From assembly GCF_000767465.1 (NCBI RefSeq), contig NZ_CP009292.1, forward strand, positions 682,001 to 746,000: a stretch of DNA of 64,000 bases, written 5' to 3'. Of this stretch, positions 59,239 through 64,000 are shown piece by piece. The stretch's first letter is position 1. Every line of letters starts with the position of its first letter. The position numbers and the translations under genes are program-made. The notes beneath the pieces were generated by a model, which did no database searches, was not told the DNA's origin, and was given only the letters and a program-made list of their open reading frames with translations. This DNA is from Novosphingobium pentaromativorans US6-1 (GTDB taxonomy: Bacteria > Pseudomonadota > Alphaproteobacteria > Sphingomonadales > Sphingomonadaceae).

Positions 59239-60284
59239 TCCGGATCGGCGCCTTTCGCAGTTACGAGGAACGCCTCGAGGAGATCCAGGCGCAGGCCGCA
59301 TGGTGGATCGAGCGCGAGCATCTGGGACCGATGCGCGAAGCCGAACGCATTGAACTGCGCGAATGGCTGGCCCGAAGCCCCGCGCACGAACTGGAATACA
59401 TGCTCGCCGACAATCTCTATGCGGACGACGATCTCGTCGCGGCGATGCAGGATGTGCCCCGCATCACGGCGCAGCGAACGTTTTGGTCGGCGTTGGATGC
59501 AGTCGGGAACAGTGTCGCCGCAGCCGCAAGGACGCTTGCGCAAGTCGCCGGCCCCAGGCTGGTCGCCGCGACGTTGGCTTTGGCGCTGATGGTTGCTGCG
59601 GTATCGTACCTGGCGCCATTCGGGCGCGATCCGATGACCGGCGAGGACCCGCGCATAGCCGCGGGCATGACACTCAAGACGCATACCGGCGAGCGGCTTG
59701 TTGCCCAGCTTCCTGACGGCACCCGGGTCGAAATGGGTGGAGGCAGCGAGGCGCAGGTGCGCTTTTCCGATAGTGAACGCCGCTTCGCCCTCACGCGCGG
59801 GGATGCCCTGTTCGACGTCGCCCACGACCCTGCCCGACCGTTCCTGATTGCAACCGACAGGGCCAGCATTCGCGTCGTCGGGACCCGGTTCCTGATAAGG
59901 GAAATGGCCAAGGATACACGTGTCGATGTCTATCAGGGCGTAGTGGAAGTACGGGCGCCCAAGGCCGAGGCCGCAACGATGAGAGTCCGGCGCGGATCGC
60001 GCGTGACGATCGGGCAGGAAGTGACCATCGGGCGCTTCGAAGCCGGAGCGGAAGAAGACTGGCGCGGTGGGTGGGTCGACGAGGCGGCCATTTCGCTTGC
60101 CGATCTTGCAGACCTGATCGAGCGCAGGACGGCAACACCGATTGCGGTAGACCCGGCCCTTGCCGCGATGCAGGTTTCCGGCCGCTTTCGCATTACCCAG
60201 CCCGACAGGCTGCTGGAGAAGCTTGCCCCGCTCTACGGCTTCAAAGCCCGCCGCGAAGGCGAGGGGTGGCGCATCTCGAAATAA
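59232..60284 (+). CDS. FecR-type sigma-regulator protein
   Basis: A 350-residue inner-membrane regulator. The cytoplasmic N-terminus has the conserved AAWWIEREHLGPMREAERIE and EWLARSPAHELEY, typical of FecR. The membrane helix is at about 110-128 (VAATLALALMVAAVSYLAPF). The periplasmic FecR domain (about 145-245) shows AQLPDGTRVEMGGGSEAQVR and IRVVGTRFLIREM, and a C-terminal STN-like part follows. Unlike the other FecR here it keeps the DUF4880-type N-terminus. It should relay the signal of the STN receptor encoded next. Confidence 0.92.
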   Translation: MVIRIGAFRSYEERLEEIQAQAAWWIEREHLGPMREAERIELREWLARSPAHELEYMLADNLYADDDLVAAMQDVPRITAQRTFWSALDAVGNSVAAAARTLAQVAGPRLVAATLALALMVAAVSYLAPFGRDPMTGEDPRIAAGMTLKTHTGERLVAQLPDGTRVEMGGGSEAQVRFSDSERRFALTRGDALFDVAHDPARPFLIATDRASIRVVGTRFLIREMAKDTRVDVYQGVVEVRAPKAEAATMRVRRGSRVTIGQEVTIGRFEAGAEEDWRGGWVDEAAISLADLADLIERRTATPIAVDPALAAMQVSGRFRITQPDRLLEKLAPLYGFKARREGEGWRISK

Positions 60285-60410
60285 TCTCCGTGTAATCGAA
60301 GTGTCACAATAAGTACCTGAAAATGAAATAAAAAAGTTTGTCCGGGTTACTCTTCGGGCGGTGTCTTGTCGGCCGTTGGTTGGCAACATTTCCCGGCTAC
60401 TGGAGGCCTT

Positions 60411-63320
60411 GTGTACAAGAATTTTCGTTCCGCGTTTCTCGCATCCTGCGCGTTGTTCGCGATCCCTGCCCATGCCCTTGAGGCAAAGGCGCAGGGCCAG
60501 GCGGCGAGCCAGGTTCATGACGTGAACCTTTCCGCACAGCCCCTGTCTTCGGCGCTGCGCATCCTCTCGCGCCAGACGGGGATCGAGATCGTCTTCCGTC
60601 CCGAACTGGTGCGCGGACAGAGCGCGCCTGCCGTTTCGGGCCGCACCAGCACCGAGGTCGCCCTGCAGCGCTTGCTGAGCGGCACCGGCCTGGCCGTGCG
60701 CTACTCCGGAGAGACTGCGATCCTTTACCGCGCGCCGGCCGCTACCAGGCAGCCGGTTGCCCTGACCACCGCAACTTCGGCTGTCGCGGCGGCAGGCGAT
60801 GGCGCTTCTGGCAACAATGAGATCATCGTGCAGGGAAGCTACTCCGCTTCGATCGCCGATGCGCTGGACCGCAAGCGCAAGGCCGATAATGTCGTCGATT
60901 CGATCGAGGCAGTCGATATCGCGCAGTTCCCCAACCAGAACATCGCGGAATCGCTGCAGCGCCTGCCCGGCGTGACCATCGAGCGCGACCGTGGCGAAGG
61001 ACTCTTCGTCAAGGTTCGCGGGCTCGGTCCCAACTTCCAGGTGACCTTGCTCAACGGCCAGTCGATCGCCGTGAACGAGAACGTGCGCGACAGCGGCCAG
61101 AACGGGCGCCAGTTCCGCTTCGACACGATTCCTTCCGAACTCATCGCCGGTGTCGACGTGATGAAAAGCCCTTCCGCCGACCTCGAGGAAGGCGCCATCG
61201 GCGGCATCGTCAATATCCGCACCTTCAAGCCGATGGACCTCGAATCCGGAACAGTCATCGGCACGCTTGCGGGTAATTACGTTGAAAAGGCGGACACGAT
61301 CGATCCCAACCTGTCTGGTCTTGCCAGCTGGAAGAATGACAGCGAAACCCTCGGCCTGCTGATCGCCGGTTCCTATTCCCAGCGCACCTTGCGCCAGGAC
61401 CGCATCACCGGCGTTGGCTGGGAAGAGATGTCCGAGGGCGTCGATACCGACGGTGACGGGATTGAGGACACCGGCGCGATTGTCGCCCCTTCAGCCGTTC
61501 GCCCGACGCTGGAGCAGGAAGACCGCAAGCGCTATGCGGTCAACGCAGCCCTCCAGTTCGCGCCGAGCGACGCGGTCAATCTGACGCTTGAAGGCTTCTA
61601 CACCCGGCTCGACGATCACTACGACGAACTGACTTATTCGGCGGACATCGATGTCGACACGATCGTCCCGGGATCGGCGGTGATCGAAGATGGCGCGCTC
61701 ATCAGCGCCACGACCGAAGGCAAGACGCAGATCGGCCGCGAAGTTTCCGACATGCGGCACCAGAACTGGTTCGTCGGACTCAGCGGCGATGTGCGAGCCG
61801 GGGACTGGACTTTCCATCCCACCGCCTACGTGACGCGCGCCGTCAGCGAAACGAGCGCACCGATCACCCGCACCCGCCTGCTCGGTCCGGTCGGACTCGT
61901 CAAGGTGACCATGCCCAAGTCAGCCGGGACGAACGTGCCCAGCGTCGACTTCCTCGAAGCCGATCTCGAAAATCCCGGCCAGCTCCCGTTCCGCCGTGTC
62001 GAATGGCGCGACGTAAGCTCGGTGGACAAGGAGCATGCCTTCGGCCTCGCCACCGAACGACCGGTCGATTTCGGACCGTTCTCGCGCATCTCGATGGGTG
62101 CCAAGTATCGTGATCGCAGCCGCGACTACGACCGCCGCGACGTCAACCTGACATCGCTTGCCGGGCAGTATTTCGACGGAACCTATTTCGACCGTTTCCC
62201 GTTCAACGACTTTCTCGCCGGTACCAACGGTTCGCTGCCGACCGCATGGGTCGTGCCGGACCCCGACCCGTTCTGGAACGATAGCAACAAAAGCGCCCTG
62301 TCGGCTTCCACGCCGAGCCGGTCGGACTTGCGCAATTCCTACAGCATCGGCGAAGAAATCACTTCCGCCTTCGCCATGGCGAACTTCGATACGATGCTTG
62401 GCGCCATGCCCGTTCGCGGAAATATGGGCTTGCGCTATGCGCATACCCGCCAGACTTCGGCCGGATACGCGGATGACGGCACCGCAGCCCGTCCGGTAAG
62501 CTACACGTCGACCTATGACGACTTCCTGCCTTCTGCGAACCTGGTGATCGAACCGGCACGCGATCTCATCGCGCGCTTCGCCATGGCCAAGGTCATCACC
62601 CGCCCCTCCCTGTCCGACCTCGCTCCGCGCCTCACGCTCAATTCCTCGGGCACGATCTTCGAAGCGCGAGGCGGCAATCCCGAACTGCAGCGCTTCCAGG
62701 CCTGGCAATACGATGCCGGCCTCGAATACTATTTCGCTCCCGGCAGCGTCATAAGCGCCAGCGTCTTCTACAAGGACATCGGCACTTTCGTGTACAATCA
62801 GGTCTCCGACTTCGTGGTCGACGGCCAGACCTACATGCTGACGGCACCGACCAACGGCGGCGATGCCTCGGTCAAGGGGCTGGAACTCGCCTTCCAGCAT
62901 CGCCTGAGCTTCCTGCCCGCCCCGCTGGACGGCCTCGGGTTGCAGGCCAACTACACGCTCACCGATTCCAAGGCGAGCTACAGCGACACCCTGAAGGATG
63001 ACCTCGCGAACATCGCGCGGCACAGCTACAACCTGACCGGTTTCTATGAGAACGGCCCGTTCGAAGCGTGGGTCAGCTACTCATGGCGAGGCAAGGTGCT
63101 GCAGTCCGTAGGCACCAATGACAACCTCTCGATCAACGACAGCGCCTTCGGCAGCCTCGATGCCAGCATCAGCCTCAAGGCGAGCGATCACCTCAAGGTC
63201 TCCTTGCAGGGCATCAATGTCACCAATGCCAAGCAGCGCCAGTTCGTCGGCGACAACTGGTTCGGCGGATATACCGACTACGGCCGCACCGTGCGCCTGA
63301 CGGCGCGCATGAGCCTGTAA
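60411..63320 (+). CDS. TonB-dependent transducer with STN domain, second set
   Basis: A 969-residue receptor. The GTG at 60411 is preferred because TGGAGG lies just upstream and the signal peptide follows (VYKNFRSAFLASCALFAIPA). The STN domain is at about 40-110 (LSSALRILSRQTGIEIVFRP ... LLSGTGLAVRYSGETAI). A plug with ESLQRLPGVTIERDRGEGLF and VRGLGPNFQVTLLNGQ follows; this form is typical of sphingomonad/Caulobacter receptors for carbohydrates or other complex organic molecules. The barrel ends in RLTARMSL. It is co-directional with the fecIR pair and precedes a PHP-domain hydrolase gene. Confidence 0.93.
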   Translation: MYKNFRSAFLASCALFAIPAHALEAKAQGQAASQVHDVNLSAQPLSSALRILSRQTGIEIVFRPELVRGQSAPAVSGRTSTEVALQRLLSGTGLAVRYSGETAILYRAPAATRQPVALTTATSAVAAAGDGASGNNEIIVQGSYSASIADALDRKRKADNVVDSIEAVDIAQFPNQNIAESLQRLPGVTIERDRGEGLFVKVRGLGPNFQVTLLNGQSIAVNENVRDSGQNGRQFRFDTIPSELIAGVDVMKSPSADLEEGAIGGIVNIRTFKPMDLESGTVIGTLAGNYVEKADTIDPNLSGLASWKNDSETLGLLIAGSYSQRTLRQDRITGVGWEEMSEGVDTDGDGIEDTGAIVAPSAVRPTLEQEDRKRYAVNAALQFAPSDAVNLTLEGFYTRLDDHYDELTYSADIDVDTIVPGSAVIEDGALISATTEGKTQIGREVSDMRHQNWFVGLSGDVRAGDWTFHPTAYVTRAVSETSAPITRTRLLGPVGLVKVTMPKSAGTNVPSVDFLEADLENPGQLPFRRVEWRDVSSVDKEHAFGLATERPVDFGPFSRISMGAKYRDRSRDYDRRDVNLTSLAGQYFDGTYFDRFPFNDFLAGTNGSLPTAWVVPDPDPFWNDSNKSALSASTPSRSDLRNSYSIGEEITSAFAMANFDTMLGAMPVRGNMGLRYAHTRQTSAGYADDGTAARPVSYTSTYDDFLPSANLVIEPARDLIARFAMAKVITRPSLSDLAPRLTLNSSGTIFEARGGNPELQRFQAWQYDAGLEYYFAPGSVISASVFYKDIGTFVYNQVSDFVVDGQTYMLTAPTNGGDASVKGLELAFQHRLSFLPAPLDGLGLQANYTLTDSKASYSDTLKDDLANIARHSYNLTGFYENGPFEAWVSYSWRGKVLQSVGTNDNLSINDSAFGSLDASISLKASDHLKVSLQGINVTNAKQRQFVGDNWFGGYTDYGRTVRLTARMSL

Positions 63321-63327
63321 TCGACCT

Positions 63328-63356
63328 GGGCGGCGCCCTCCCCCGGAGCGCCGCCC
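63328..63356 (+). terminator. Hairpin after STN receptor gene
   Basis: GGGCGGCGC (63328-63336) pairs with GCGCCGCCC (63348-63356), starting 7 bases after the receptor stop. No T run follows; a short C-rich repeat begins right after it. Confidence 0.6.
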
Positions 63357-63406
63357 ACCCCCGTTTTCGGCCCACCCCGTTTTCGGTCGACCCCCATTTT
63401 CGATTG
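63357..63406 (+). repeat. Three imperfect tandem 16-17-base C/T repeats
   Basis: Units at 63357-63373, 63374-63389 and 63390-63406 share the pattern ACCCC(C)-RTTTTCG followed by a variable trinucleotide. They fill the gap between the receptor hairpin and the next start codon. They may be a slipped-strand duplication or a regulatory repeat; three units only. Confidence 0.6.
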
Positions 63407-63421
63407 ACGAGATTTCTCCCC

Positions 63422-64000
63422 ATGCCCCGCTCCCTGGCGCTCCTGTGCACATCCGCGCTGCTTCTAGCCGCCTCACCGCCGAAAGATGACGAAGCATGCC
63501 GCCAGTGGCTTGCCGGCGATCACCATGTGCACAGCGAATTCAGCGCCGGCTGGCAAAAGGACCCGTCCGATCCGACCGCCCTGCCCAAGCCCGTAATGGG
63601 CGGCGACAGCCGTCACACGATCCGGCAGAACGCGCAGATGGCCAGCCGCTTCGGCCTCGACTGGATGGTCTCCACCGACCATGGCGGCCCGGGACATTCC
63701 GCCCTGAACGCCCGGCTGGCTTGGCCATCGCTTCAGGACGTACGCAGAGATTTCCCCGGCATGATGCTGTTCTACGGGCTTGAATTCGACACGCCCGGCG
63801 GTGAGCATGCCAGCCTCATCATGCCGATGACCGCCAGCGAGCGCGAGGATCTGCGCCGCATCGAGGCCGGATTTGCCGAGCGCGATGCCTGGCCAACCGA
63901 TCCTGCAAGAGACACCAAGCCAAGAATGCTCGATGCCCTGCGCTTCATGGCGGCGCTGGATCATCCCCCCGTCCTCCTCGCCAACCATCCTTCGCGCACG
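63422..64000 (+). CDS. Exported PHP-domain phosphoesterase-like protein, cut by window edge
   Basis: An open frame of 193 codons from ATG 63422 to the window end, no stop reached. The first residues (MPRSLALLCTSALLLAA) form a signal peptide. The PHP metal-binding motif GDHHVHSEFS lies near residue 33 and STDHGGPG near 83, with Glu in FYGLEFDTP and His in VLLANHPSR further on. It would be a periplasmic or outer-surface hydrolase, possibly releasing phosphate from the ligand of the receptor encoded upstream. The C-terminal part is not in the window. Confidence 0.8.
   Translation, partial: MPRSLALLCTSALLLAASPPKDDEACRQWLAGDHHVHSEFSAGWQKDPSDPTALPKPVMGGDSRHTIRQNAQMASRFGLDWMVSTDHGGPGHSALNARLAWPSLQDVRRDFPGMMLFYGLEFDTPGGEHASLIMPMTASEREDLRRIEAGFAERDAWPTDPARDTKPRMLDALRFMAALDHPPVLLANHPSRT

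Noticed and set aside
1..64000. CRISPR arrays, prophage, insertion sequences or integrated elements
   Set aside because: No spaced repeats, transposase, integrase or phage structural genes were seen; gene packing and codon use look uniform.

Overview
The window reads as chromosomal DNA of a Sphingomonadaceae-type alphaproteobacterium (Novosphingobium/Sphingobium-like). The signs are high GC, four TonB-dependent receptors plus a fifth of the siderophore type, two FecI/FecR sigma/anti-sigma pairs, a MucR-family protein, an EcfG-type promoter (GGAAC-N16-CGTT) and an HWE-type histidine kinase. No rRNA, tRNA, CRISPR array, transposase, integrase or phage gene was seen. Function calls come from reading motifs by eye; no database search was run.

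Layout. 1-3300: the N-terminus of an APC-type permease running off the left edge, a divergent TetR regulator and a DmdC-like acyl-CoA dehydrogenase. 3560-10133: a small lipoprotein, then a translationally coupled signalling operon (hybrid kinase with three receivers, CheR-type methyltransferase, receiver-PAS-HWE kinase-receiver) preceded by an EcfG-type promoter. 10320-14735: two unrelated L,D-transpeptidases, an outer-membrane beta-barrel and a coiled-coil/zinc-ribbon membrane protein. 14885-19764: an orphan 2-keto-4-pentenoate hydratase, an exported SurE-like phosphatase and a TonB receptor. 19964-20953: a MucR-like protein that has lost two presumed zinc ligands and carries a long Ala/Lys/Pro tail like histone H1. 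21112-24743 (minus): a TonB receptor and an exported M20 amidohydrolase in one operon. 25089-29207: an STN-type TonB receptor divergent from fecI-fecR. 29421-36708: DUF4198, small periplasmic, HupE/UreJ and membrane-anchor proteins, then a siderophore-type receptor, a PepSY membrane protein and a 2-hydroxyacid dehydrogenase, together a probable metal-acquisition region.

36863-55698 looks like a nitrogen/amine scavenging island. It holds a type II HAD hydrolase, a complete oligopeptide-type ABC importer (binding protein, two permeases, fused double ATPase), a GNAT enzyme, a GabD-like dehydrogenase, a tartrate/D-malate-type dehydrogenase, a SpuC-like aminotransferase, an Lrp regulator, an M20 amidohydrolase, a second paralogous GNAT, a PuuB-like FAD oxidase and a second aldehyde dehydrogenase. 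A copper module (CopB divergent from CopC-CopD) sits in the middle. 55982-64000: a GGDEF-EAL protein with intact motifs, an unknown 69-residue protein, a second fecI-fecR pair followed by an STN TonB receptor, and a PHP-domain exported hydrolase cut by the right edge.

The most unusual items are the MucR/H1-like fusion, the two-GNAT amine island, and the putative EcfG-controlled kinase/CheR/HWE chain.
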